Below, in pieces: positions 1 through 6,000 of a DNA stretch of 13,130 nucleotides (the first letter of the stretch is position 1; each line of letters opens with the position of its first letter). Origin of the DNA: JAXHLG01 sp046497225 (GTDB lineage: Bacteria; Patescibacteriota; Minisyncoccia; Moranbacterales; DUUL01); NCBI GenBank assembly GCA_046497225.1, contig JAWOGA010000072.1, positions 1 through 13,130 on the forward strand, in the 5' to 3' direction. A model generated the notes under the pieces. It was given only the letters and a program-made list of their open reading frames with translations, was not told the origin of the DNA and did not search any database. The position numbers and the translations under genes were made by a program.

Positions 1-141
1 ACAAATCACCGAAGATAAAATAATCATCGCAAAAAAACTCTTCCTCGGAGAAGAAAAATTGATAATTTTTTCCACCACTTCGTCTTTTTGTTTCTTGTCT
101 ATATCACGAAAAAGATGATCCTTGGGCTGATTAAAAAGCAT
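1..141 (-). CDS. DUF389-like membrane protein, N-terminal fragment (runs off left edge)
   Basis: The first 47 codons of a leftward gene, too short for an automated ORF list, are visible. The start ATG is at 141-139 and the frame is open to the window edge. The fragment begins MLFNQPKDHLFRDI, continues with a charged helix (DKKQKDEVVEKIINFSSP), then SFFAMIILSSVIC, the beginning of a membrane segment. A charged lead-in followed by a phrase of the type 'xFFxMxxLSxxIA' is how DUF389 (TIGR00341-type) polytopic proteins begin; their function is unknown, possibly transport. The family call rests on this short stretch only. The start is supported by an extended -10 promoter about 35 bases upstream and by the lack of any other nearby in-frame ATG. 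No Shine-Dalgarno sequence precedes it. It is transcribed away from the glycan genes and probably has no part in their pathway. Confidence 0.6.
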   Translation of the reverse strand, partial: MLFNQPKDHLFRDIDKKQKDEVVEKIINFSSPRKSFFAMIILSSVIC

Positions 142-155
142 GGTAATATTTAATT

Positions 156-191
156 TTTATTTCATTTATGTTATATTTTAGCATAGATAAA
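156..191. repeat. 36-bp direct repeat, copy 1 (contains two-way promoter)
   Basis: These 36 bases are identical, in the same orientation, to 1151-1186. Similarity continues imperfectly on both sides (T/A-rich up to about 145 and down to about 215). The core TATGTTATATTTTAGCATA is nearly its own reverse complement, with extended -10 elements on both strands. The leftward one serves the DUF389-like gene. Rightward there is no credible gene before the methyltransferase, which lies antisense. Confidence 0.85.
175..183 (-). promoter_or_regulatory. Extended -10 promoter for the DUF389-like gene
   Basis: On the minus strand this reads TG-C-TAAAAT, an extended -10 element with five of six matches to TATAAT. 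The -35 area 17 bases upstream (203-198, ATGGAA) is poor, as is common when the TG extension is present. Transcription would begin near 168 and give a leader of about 27 bases before the ATG at 141. The overlapping plus-strand element is TG-T-TATATT (TG at 169-170, hexamer 172-177). Confidence 0.5.
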
Positions 192-336
192 AAATTTTTC
201 CATAGATTTATTTAGAGAAAAACATCATCTAATCAAAAAATGAAAAAACAATCAACTTTAATTAAGCCTCAAGAGAAAACAATAAAAATCTAAAGAAAAA
301 CACAGAAATCAATTTCCAGACTAAACCAAGATTGTA
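192..336. other. Non-coding AT-rich spacer behind the methyltransferase gene
   Basis: No credible gene lies here. The only plus-strand ATG frame (240-293, 17 codons, mostly Lys/Ile/Thr/Gln) has no support. On the minus strand, downstream of the methyltransferase stop, there is a weak hairpin (GAAAT/ATTTC, 305-316) followed in that direction by T-rich runs (GTGTTTTTC and GATTTTTATTG). This could end the leftward transcript, but the stem is only 4-5 A/T-rich pairs. Rightward transcription from repeat copy 1 would cross this spacer and run antisense into the methyltransferase gene. Confidence 0.45.
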
Positions 337-1083
337 TTAATATATTTTTAATATTTTATAAAGTTTTTTTTTGATAGAAATAGGCATTTTTTGAGGAAAA
401 AGCTTAAAAACCGGCTCGCTAATTTTTGCTTTCAGTAAATAAAGATTAGGGTGAACCACCGACAAAACATTATTTTTGTTCTCTTTATAGACTTTTTTTA
501 ACCTTCTGTTTTTTTTTAGAAATTTTTTTTCAACAAACAACAAACTATTTTGGGCATACACAAAACTAACTTTTTTGTTGCTCCATATTTTATTTCGCAA
601 ACAATCAATTGTCACATAACCCTCTTTTTCAAAAAGTGCCGCCCAGTATTCCGGCCATTGTTCGTTAATATGGCCGGTTCCGCCTTGGTACGGAATAGCA
701 GCCGAAAACAATACAACCGGAGCTAATTCCGTTATTTTTTTTATAAAGAAACCCGCTTTCTTCTCTGATAAATGCTCCGCTACTTCCAAAGATATTGCTA
801 AGTCAAATTTTTCTTTTACGGGCAAAGCCTTTTCAAGATTAGCTTCCAAGAAAAATTTCTTTTCAATTTTCAACTCCTCTTTGTTCACCCAAGATCCATC
901 TACCCCCAATACCTTTTCAACCCCTCTTTTTTGGAAAGACCTCAAAAATTCCCCTAATCCACAACCAACATCAACCACACTCTTGGGTTGTATAAGCTTT
1001 ATTACCTCATCGGAAATAATATCGGCCGAGAAAGAGGGGTTTTGTCTATTTCTATAAAAAAGTTGGGAATACCTTTTTTTCAT
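337..1083 (-). CDS. Class I SAM-dependent methyltransferase
   Basis: This predicted cytoplasmic enzyme moves a methyl group from S-adenosylmethionine to an unknown acceptor, probably a sugar or lipid-linked glycan given its neighbours. The Rossmann-fold motifs are clear: motif I VDVGCGLGEF at residues 37-46, the acidic ribose-binding residue in GVDGSW (D62), and DLAISLEVAEHL at about 94-105. The later stretch IPYQGGTGHINEQWPEYW (130-147) is typical of the Methyltransf_23-like enzymes found in polysaccharide clusters. The last 60 residues are a basic lysine-rich tail without a recognised domain and may bind membrane or nucleic acid. The length (248 residues) suits the family. The start ATG (1083-1081) lies about 80 bases behind the minus-strand promoter in repeat copy 2; no Shine-Dalgarno is seen. 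It is divergent from the sulfotransferase gene and may be co-regulated with it. The substrate is not identifiable. Confidence 0.85.
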   Translation of the reverse strand: MKKRYSQLFYRNRQNPSFSADIISDEVIKLIQPKSVVDVGCGLGEFLRSFQKRGVEKVLGVDGSWVNKEELKIEKKFFLEANLEKALPVKEKFDLAISLEVAEHLSEKKAGFFIKKITELAPVVLFSAAIPYQGGTGHINEQWPEYWAALFEKEGYVTIDCLRNKIWSNKKVSFVYAQNSLLFVEKKFLKKNRRLKKVYKENKNNVLSVVHPNLYLLKAKISEPVFKLFPQKMPISIKKKLYKILKIY

Positions 1084-1111
1084 TTTAGAATTTAGCTAGA
1101 AAATAAAGAGG

Positions 1112-1137
1112 TTGCATTTAAAAATCAAAAAATGCAA
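1112..1137. other. 8-bp inverted repeat in the methyltransferase leader
   Basis: TTGCATTT (1112-1119) and AAATGCAA (1130-1137) form a perfect 8-bp inverted repeat with a 10-base A-rich loop. It lies in the predicted 5' leader of the methyltransferase transcript, between repeat copy 2 and the start codon. It could be an RNA hairpin or an operator half-site pair. It is not followed by a convincing T-run in either direction, so a terminator is less likely. Confidence 0.4.
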
Positions 1138-1150
1138 TCTTTATTTATTA

Positions 1151-1186
1151 TTTATTTCATTTATGTTATATTTTAGCATAGATAAA
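1151..1186. repeat. 36-bp direct repeat, copy 2 (divergent promoter)
   Basis: This is identical to 156-191 and placed exactly between two divergent genes. The two copies are 995 bases apart (start to start) and flank the methyltransferase gene and its spacer. The near-palindromic core gives a promoter element in each direction. Confidence 0.85.
1164..1178. promoter_or_regulatory. Overlapping divergent extended -10 promoters
   Basis: The plus strand reads TG-T-TATATT (1164-1172), five of six matches to TATAAT with the TG extension; transcription would begin near 1180 and give a leader of about 36 bases to the sulfotransferase ATG at 1216. The minus strand reads TG-C-TAAAAT (1178-1170), with a -35-like TGTGAA 18 bases upstream, and would start near 1163 for the methyltransferase. 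The two hexamers overlap by three bases, so RNA polymerase could serve only one direction at a time. Confidence 0.5.
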
Positions 1187-1215
1187 TATTTTTTTCACAC
1201 ATTTATTTTTTAATA

Positions 1216-2148
1216 ATGAAACAGCAAAAAAAACCCAACTTTTTTATTGTAGGCTTCCCGAAATGCGGAACAACTACTCTATATCACTGTTTAAAACAGC
1301 ATCCGGAAATTTTTATGTCCCCAGTAAAGGAACCGGATTATTTTTGCACAGACCTCCATCGAGAAAGCGATGCATTTCACAAAAAACAAGCTCATTTTTT
1401 TATCAGAGAAAAAAAAGACTACCTACGTCTTTTCTCAAAAGCAAAAAAAGAAAAAATTATCGGAGAAGCTTCAACAACATACTCTTATTCGAAAGAGGCG
1501 CCTAAAAATATTTTTAGGTTTAACTCAAAGGCTAAAATTTTATTCTTAATCAGAGAACCGGTTTCTTTTATGCAGTCAATGCACTTTCAGCAAATATATA
1601 ACAAGGAAGAACATGAGAAAGATTTTTCAAAAGCTCTTTCTTCACAAGAAGAAAAACTCAAAAAAACAAATTGCTCACCCAGTTATCCGACTAAAATCTT
1701 TTATTCTTATTTAGCCTGTTTCAACAAACACATCGAGAATTATCAAGAAATATTCCCCTCCAAGCAAATCAAAATAATTACCCTTGATGAATTAAAACAA
1801 GATCCCAAAAAAACATTTGGAAATATTTTTGAATTTTTAGAAGTAGATGAAAAATTTAATCCCGTCATTTCAATAGAGAATTCCAGTAAAACAGTTAAAT
1901 CTACTTTTATTCACACAATGATGAGAGCGCCTTCTTCTAAAAGAGTAGCTAAAGCAATAATACCCACAATAGTTTGTTATAAAATTTATGATATGTTAAC
2001 CTTTTTAAATTCAACCCCCAAAAAGAAACCTTCTTTGCCTGTGCTAAAGAAAACTAAACTTAAAAGACAGTTTCTACCGGAAGTTAAAGAACTAGAGAAA
2101 ACAACCGGAAAAAATTTATTAAAATTATGGAAATACAATGAAATATAA
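1216..2148 (+). CDS. PAPS-dependent sulfotransferase (heparan/carbohydrate sulfotransferase-like)
   Basis: This predicted enzyme transfers sulfate from 3'-phosphoadenosine-5'-phosphosulfate (PAPS) to a hydroxyl or amino group, most likely on a surface glycan. The 5'-phosphosulfate-binding loop FPKCGTTTL is at residues 14-22 (K16 being the usual key lysine), immediately after the first strand NFFIVG. A GEAS motif follows at 84-87. The 3'-phosphate-binding segment ILFLIREPVSFMQS covers 108-121, with R113 and S121 in the expected R-x7-S spacing. The rest (to residue 310) fits the helical C-terminal half of the Sulfotransfer_1 family. There is no signal peptide or membrane segment, so it probably acts in the cytoplasm on a precursor. 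The start ATG follows the repeat-borne promoter. The 3' end overlaps the next gene by 11 bases, which implies a shared transcript. Its sugar substrate cannot be read from the sequence. Confidence 0.88.
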   Translation: MKQQKKPNFFIVGFPKCGTTTLYHCLKQHPEIFMSPVKEPDYFCTDLHRESDAFHKKQAHFFIREKKDYLRLFSKAKKEKIIGEASTTYSYSKEAPKNIFRFNSKAKILFLIREPVSFMQSMHFQQIYNKEEHEKDFSKALSSQEEKLKKTNCSPSYPTKIFYSYLACFNKHIENYQEIFPSKQIKIITLDELKQDPKKTFGNIFEFLEVDEKFNPVISIENSSKTVKSTFIHTMMRAPSSKRVAKAIIPTIVCYKIYDMLTFLNSTPKKKPSLPVLKKTKLKRQFLPEVKELEKTTGKNLLKLWKYNEI

Positions 2149-3046
2149 AAAAATTCTAATTGGTATTCCTTGTTACAACGAGGAAAAAACCATTCAAAAA
2201 GTTGTGGAAGATTTCAAAAAAGAACTCCCGGAAGCTAAGATTTTAGTTGTTGATAATAACTCAAAAGACCGCACAGCTGAAGAAGCCAGAAAAGCGGGCG
2301 CTGCAGTTGTCAAAGAAAAAAAACAAGGAAAAGGTTTTGCTGTTCAAAAAATTCTTCAAAACTTTAAAGAGGATTTTTTGGTGCTTGTTGATGGAGATGA
2401 TACTTATATAGCAAAAGATATTCACAAGCTTTTAGAAATAGCAAAAAATGAAGAAGCTGATATGGTCGTAGGAAATAGAATTCTCAAAGAAAACCAAAAA
2501 GCCTTCTCCACTGCCCACTGGTGGGGAAATAAAATTTTAACTCTTACACTTAATCTTCTTTTTGGAACAAAAATAAAAGACATGGAGTCTGGATACAGGG
2601 TTTTCAATAAAAATTTTACTGATTCTTGTATTTTGATAACCGAAGGATTCGGTATAGAGCCTGAATTTACCATCCAAGCCATAGAAAACAAATTCACCAT
2701 CAAAGAAGCTCCCGTTTCTTTACAATTAAGAACTGCCGGGGTGTCTAAACTCAACACCCTTAGAGATGGATCCATTGTTTTATACACAATATTTTCCCTC
2801 TTCCGTGATTATAAACCCTTACAATTTTTTGGATTTTTTTCTATTATTTCTTTTATATTGGGTTCTATATTAGCATGGAGAGGTATTTATGATTTTTTGG
2901 AAACCGGAATTGTTATTCATTTGCCCTCCCTTGTGACCGGCTCTTTTTTAATTCTTTTTTCTTTTATCAGTGTAATTGCCGGATTAATTTTAAGCTCTCT
3001 AAAAAGAAGGCACGATGAGTTAGCTCATTTAATAAGAAAAAAATAA
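2138..3046 (+). CDS. DPM1-like family 2 glycosyltransferase with two C-terminal membrane helices
   Basis: This GT-A fold enzyme of family GT2 resembles polyprenyl-phosphate mannose/glucose synthases, which move a sugar from a nucleotide donor to a lipid phosphate. The nucleotide-binding start ILIGIPCYNEEKTI (residues 6-19) and VVDNNSKDRT (37-46) are followed by VDGDDTY (84-90), the metal-binding DxD region (D85/D87). MESGYRVF (149-156) and the GFGIEPEF stretch near 170 are also family-typical. Two hydrophobic segments at about 228-247 and 262-287 would place the catalytic domain on the cytoplasmic face of the membrane, and the C-terminus is basic. The ATG lies inside the end of the sulfotransferase gene (11-base overlap), suggesting translational coupling. 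The product could supply lipid-linked sugar to the GT-C-like protein encoded downstream. Donor and acceptor are inference. Confidence 0.88.
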   Translation: MKYKKILIGIPCYNEEKTIQKVVEDFKKELPEAKILVVDNNSKDRTAEEARKAGAAVVKEKKQGKGFAVQKILQNFKEDFLVLVDGDDTYIAKDIHKLLEIAKNEEADMVVGNRILKENQKAFSTAHWWGNKILTLTLNLLFGTKIKDMESGYRVFNKNFTDSCILITEGFGIEPEFTIQAIENKFTIKEAPVSLQLRTAGVSKLNTLRDGSIVLYTIFSLFRDYKPLQFFGFFSIISFILGSILAWRGIYDFLETGIVIHLPSLVTGSFLILFSFISVIAGLILSSLKRRHDELAHLIRKK

Positions 3047-3063
3047 AAAATTTATTTTTTTCT
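3035..3063. terminator. Perfect inverted repeat shared by two convergent genes, likely two-way terminator
   Basis: AGAAAAAAATAAA (3035-3047) and its exact reverse complement (3051-3063) form a 13-bp stem with a three-base loop. Both TAA stop codons (3044-3046 on plus, 3054-3052 on minus) lie inside it. Each transcript would end with an A-rich arm folding onto a U-run, the layout of a bidirectional intrinsic terminator, although the stem has only one G-C pair and is weak. Confidence 0.55.
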
Positions 3064-4227
3064 ATTTATTTTTTTAATTATTTCATCATACTTTTTAATA
3101 GTCTCATTCCAACTAAATTGCCTGGTTTTTTCCTGAGCGGCTTTCGCCATCTTTTTTGATTCAAAATTATTCTTCAAGACCCATTCTATTTTGTTTTTTA
3201 TTTCTTTGGGATTTGATTCTGAAATTAAAATCCCGTTTTTACCATCTTCAATCACCTCATTTGCTCCTTCATGAAGAGTTGCAATAACACAGCATTTACA
3301 ATACATAGCCTCAAGTAAAGTAGTAGAAAGTCCTCCTCCCGGATAAGAAGCATGAACATAAACATCAGCTGTTTTTAATAAACTAAAAACATCTTCTCTT
3401 TTTTGAGGTCCCAAGAAAAAAACATTGCCTTTAGCCATTTTCCTTAAGCGATACTCGTCTTCTCCTTCTCCACAAACAAATAATTTTATTTTTTGCTTGT
3501 TTTCTGCCGAAATTAAATTTACAGCCTTAATAATGTTTTGAACCCCTTTCCACCATATCAATCGACAAGCAACCACTATTACAATTTCATCTTTATTGTG
3601 ACTATCTTTAATTCTATTATTTAAAAAAGCTTTATCAATTTTATTAAAATCAATACCTCTATAAATAATCGGGGTTTTCCTATTGTCAAATTTTTCTACA
3701 AAAAACTTAACAGCTTCAGAGATAGAAATGTTTAAATCAGACATTTTAAATATAAACTTGCCAAAAATTTGATCATACAACTTTGCTAAGAAGCTTTTCC
3801 ACTTTTTCTCAAGTTTCACAAAACTAGAAGAGTGTTCAATATGAATCCAGGGTGTTTTTTTAGTTTTAGCAAAAATCAAAGCCAATAGACTGGTTGGGAA
3901 AAATCTTATTCTAGAGATAACTAAGTCAAAATCTTCTTGAAAAAGCCTTGTCCATTTTTTCCAAAAATCAAAACTCCAAAGTTTTGGAAATGGGTAATTA
4001 GAAATCAACTCAAACGCCGGAAAGCGGATTTCTCTTATCTTTTCATCATTGCAAAAATCTTCTCCTTTAACCTCTTTTGGCAAATCAGTAGTAAAAACAG
4101 TCACTTTATACCCCCCAAGTCTTGAAAGATGCAAATTAAACTCTCTAGCATGAGTCTCCATTCCTCCAATACGAGGAGGATAATAGGCACAAAAAACCAA
4201 TACTTTCCTTTCTTTTTTCCGACTCAT
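3052..4227 (-). CDS. GT4-family glycosyltransferase (GT-B fold)
   Basis: This predicted retaining glycosyltransferase uses a nucleotide-sugar donor. The N-terminal domain opens VLVFCAYYPPRIGGMETHA (residues 9-27), the usual glycine-rich acceptor-side loop. The C-terminal Glycos_transf_1 domain has VACRLIWWKG (219-228, with R222 and K227 at the phosphate-binding positions), VCGEGEDE (251-258) and GLSTTLLEAM (299-308). In the EX7E donor motif the second Glu is E306, but the first position is glycine (G298 in YPGGGLS), a substitution also known in some GT4 members. No membrane segment is evident; the enzyme probably sits at the inner face of the membrane. Length (391 residues) is normal. It is a single gene read leftward, divergent from the GT-C operon and convergent with the DPM1-like gene. 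Donor sugar is unknown. Confidence 0.9.
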   Translation of the reverse strand: MSRKKERKVLVFCAYYPPRIGGMETHAREFNLHLSRLGGYKVTVFTTDLPKEVKGEDFCNDEKIREIRFPAFELISNYPFPKLWSFDFWKKWTRLFQEDFDLVISRIRFFPTSLLALIFAKTKKTPWIHIEHSSSFVKLEKKWKSFLAKLYDQIFGKFIFKMSDLNISISEAVKFFVEKFDNRKTPIIYRGIDFNKIDKAFLNNRIKDSHNKDEIVIVVACRLIWWKGVQNIIKAVNLISAENKQKIKLFVCGEGEDEYRLRKMAKGNVFFLGPQKREDVFSLLKTADVYVHASYPGGGLSTTLLEAMYCKCCVIATLHEGANEVIEDGKNGILISESNPKEIKNKIEWVLKNNFESKKMAKAAQEKTRQFSWNETIKKYDEIIKKINRKK

Positions 4228-4233
4228 AAAAAC

Positions 4234-4262
4234 TTGTTTTTAGCCAATAAATATAATATACT
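4234..4262 (+). promoter_or_regulatory. Candidate promoter for the four-gene glycan operon
   Basis: TTGTTT (4234-4239) and TATACT (4257-4262) are separated by 17 bases. The -10 has five of six matches; the -35 has only TTG. A perfect TATAAT at 4252-4257 overlaps but has no -35 at a workable distance. Transcription would begin near 4269, about 35 bases before the ATG at 4304. The flanking TAAAAAC/GTTTTTA inverted repeat (4228-4241) overlaps the -35 and could be an operator. Confidence 0.4.
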
Positions 4263-4283
4263 CTAAAAATATCAGGCATCTTA

Positions 4284-4292
4284 ACTATAACA
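4284..4292 (-). promoter_or_regulatory. Candidate extended -10 promoter for the GT4 gene
   Basis: The minus strand reads TG-T-TATAGT, an extended -10 with five of six matches, in a setting (TTTATGTTATA) that echoes the core of the 36-bp repeat. The start would be near 4277, with a leader of about 50 bases to the ATG at 4227. It sits back to back with the rightward promoter in this 76-base divergent gap. Confidence 0.4.
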
Positions 4293-4303
4293 TAAAAATA
4301 GCA

Positions 4304-5995
4304 ATGGAAAACAACAAAGGAAAGGAGGGTGTAAAAAACAAAATCAAACAGATGTGGCAAAAACCATTTATCGCCTCCATAGCGGTTTTTGTGTTTTTCT
4401 TCGGATTAATTTCTTTCTTCTACCTTCAAGCTCCCGGCACCCTGGCTATCGGAGATCAATATTTTCATTTTCGTTTAGCCGATATGATCAAAGAGCGGGG
4501 GCTTTCTTCTATGAACGATTTTGATTGGATTTATTTCTCCGAGCAAAGAGCAGAAGGTGAGCCGAGAAAAGTTCAACTTTTTAATATATTCCAAATACCT
4601 TTTACTTTTTTCGAAGATGACTTCCTGGGATTAAAAATAAGCGCTATTTTCTGGGCAAGTTTAACATTAAGCGCTCTTTATTACCTTCTAAGAAAATTTA
4701 GAGTGCCTTACGCCTTCATCTTCATATTATTGCTATTTTCCTCTTATGCAATTATTTTCCGCTTACTTATAAACAGAAGTTTGGTTTTAATTATGTCTTT
4801 AATTTTTGTGGAAATTTATCTGGCTGTCAGACAAAAACACAAAAGTTTTCTTTTTATTTCCTTTTTTCATGCGCTCTGGCATCTGGCTACCTTCCCGGCT
4901 CCCATTTTAATTGCCTTGGTAGTGGAAACCATTCGCTACATCCTTAATAAAAAATTTCTTTTCAAGCCTATTTTACTTGGAATAATAGCCGTATTTGCCG
5001 GATTAGCCGTCTACCCCCAGTTTCCAAACAATGTAACATCTTCATTGAGCGGAGTGTTTAGTATAAACAAAAACATTGTAAGTGAAAATTCCATTTCAAA
5101 CGTTGAAGGAAAAGAGTTGAAGCTATTGGACCCAAAGACCTTGATAGAAAATTTTTCTGTAATAACTTTTATATCAATTCTTTCCATTGTTTATTTTATT
5201 TATTTTTATCTTGGAGTTAGAAATAAAATTTTTGAAAATAATTATAAATACAAACAGGAAGACCACTTTTTCTTTGTTTCTTTTTTGGTTTTAATTGGCT
5301 CCCTCTCGGGAATTTTGATTTTAAGCGGAAGATTTTTTGACTTTTTTGTGGTAAGCGCAATTCTAACGTTTGCTTTGACGGTAAAAAAAATAATGGAAAA
5401 TAAGGATATTGTAATCAAAAAAAACTACAAAAATTACGCCTTGGTGGGGGTTTTCATATTTGTTTTATTTTTGAGTCAAAACGAGCTTACAGATGTTAAA
5501 AAAAGTGCCTATAATAAGGAATTAAACACCAAAAAACAGGTGGCACATTGGATAAAAGAAAACTCCCGGGAAGGAGATATTGTCTTTGTTCAAAGCTGGA
5601 ATCATTTCCCCATTCAATTCTTCTTTAACCAAAGGGTTCGATACACCATGGGACTTGAGCCGATGGCTCTTAAGAAACACAGTGATGAATTGTTTTGGAA
5701 ATGGTACAATATTAGAATGTATGACTATTATTGCGAGCAAGAAAAGGATTGCCGAAAAGAAGTTAAACTCAAAAAACAAGCACTCAAAGAAAAACCCTCC
5801 CATGCTGAATATTTTAACAAAGAAAATTTTACAAAAATAACCAAATCAGTTAAAAATGATTTTAAATCAAAATTCATTCTATCTTCAGATGGCTCTTTTA
5901 ATGAGCTTATGCTTAATAATAAGGAATCTTTTGAAAAACACAAAGTCTTTGAGGGCCAAACAGATAACAAGTTTTTTATTGGAAAACTAGAATAA
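4304..5995 (+). CDS. Polytopic membrane protein, GT-C-type glycosyltransferase-like
   Basis: No named family is recognised with certainty. The layout fits GT-C enzymes (STT3/PMT-like), which use lipid-phosphate sugars on the outer face of the membrane. A short basic N-terminus precedes a first membrane helix (about 21-42). The next loop carries GDQYFHFRLADMI (50-62), where an acidic residue followed by aromatic/His/Arg recalls the first-loop catalytic Asp of GT-C proteins (candidate D51). Roughly nine or more hydrophobic segments follow up to about residue 395. A soluble C-terminal part begins near 400 and contains EGDIVFVQSWNHFPIQFFFN (423-442) and YTMGLEPMAL (447-456), a pattern seen in uncharacterised bacterial GT-C-like membrane proteins. 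The N-terminal ATG is preferred; another in-frame ATG exists at codon 17. It leads a four-gene operon and may accept lipid-linked sugar made by the DPM1-like enzyme. Confidence 0.7.
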   Translation: MENNKGKEGVKNKIKQMWQKPFIASIAVFVFFFGLISFFYLQAPGTLAIGDQYFHFRLADMIKERGLSSMNDFDWIYFSEQRAEGEPRKVQLFNIFQIPFTFFEDDFLGLKISAIFWASLTLSALYYLLRKFRVPYAFIFILLLFSSYAIIFRLLINRSLVLIMSLIFVEIYLAVRQKHKSFLFISFFHALWHLATFPAPILIALVVETIRYILNKKFLFKPILLGIIAVFAGLAVYPQFPNNVTSSLSGVFSINKNIVSENSISNVEGKELKLLDPKTLIENFSVITFISILSIVYFIYFYLGVRNKIFENNYKYKQEDHFFFVSFLVLIGSLSGILILSGRFFDFFVVSAILTFALTVKKIMENKDIVIKKNYKNYALVGVFIFVLFLSQNELTDVKKSAYNKELNTKKQVAHWIKENSREGDIVFVQSWNHFPIQFFFNQRVRYTMGLEPMALKKHSDELFWKWYNIRMYDYYCEQEKDCRKEVKLKKQALKEKPSHAEYFNKENFTKITKSVKNDFKSKFILSSDGSFNELMLNNKESFEKHKVFEGQTDNKFFIGKLE

Positions 5996-6000
5996 AATTT

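Noticed and set aside
240..293. 17-codon plus-strand reading frame after repeat copy 1
   Set aside because: Composition is simply that of the AT-rich spacer, there is no ribosome binding site, and no recognisable peptide type.
156..1186. Repeats as insertion-sequence ends or a CRISPR array
   Set aside because: There are only two copies, in direct rather than inverted orientation, 995 bases apart, with a methyltransferase instead of a transposase between them and no regular spacers.
1971..2010. Membrane segment near the C-terminus of the sulfotransferase
   Set aside because: The stretch AIIPTIVCYKIYDMLTFL is interrupted by charged residues and is short; it fits a buried helix better than a membrane span.
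4322..4328. Strong Shine-Dalgarno-like AAGGAGG inside the start of the GT-C-like gene
   Set aside because: The next in-frame ATG is 23 bases downstream, too far for use. The bases are explained as Lys-Glu-Gly codons of the longer protein.
5522..5840. Long open frames on both strands within the GT-C-like gene
   Set aside because: They overlap a well-supported membrane protein gene, lack family motifs and have atypical composition; they are shadows.
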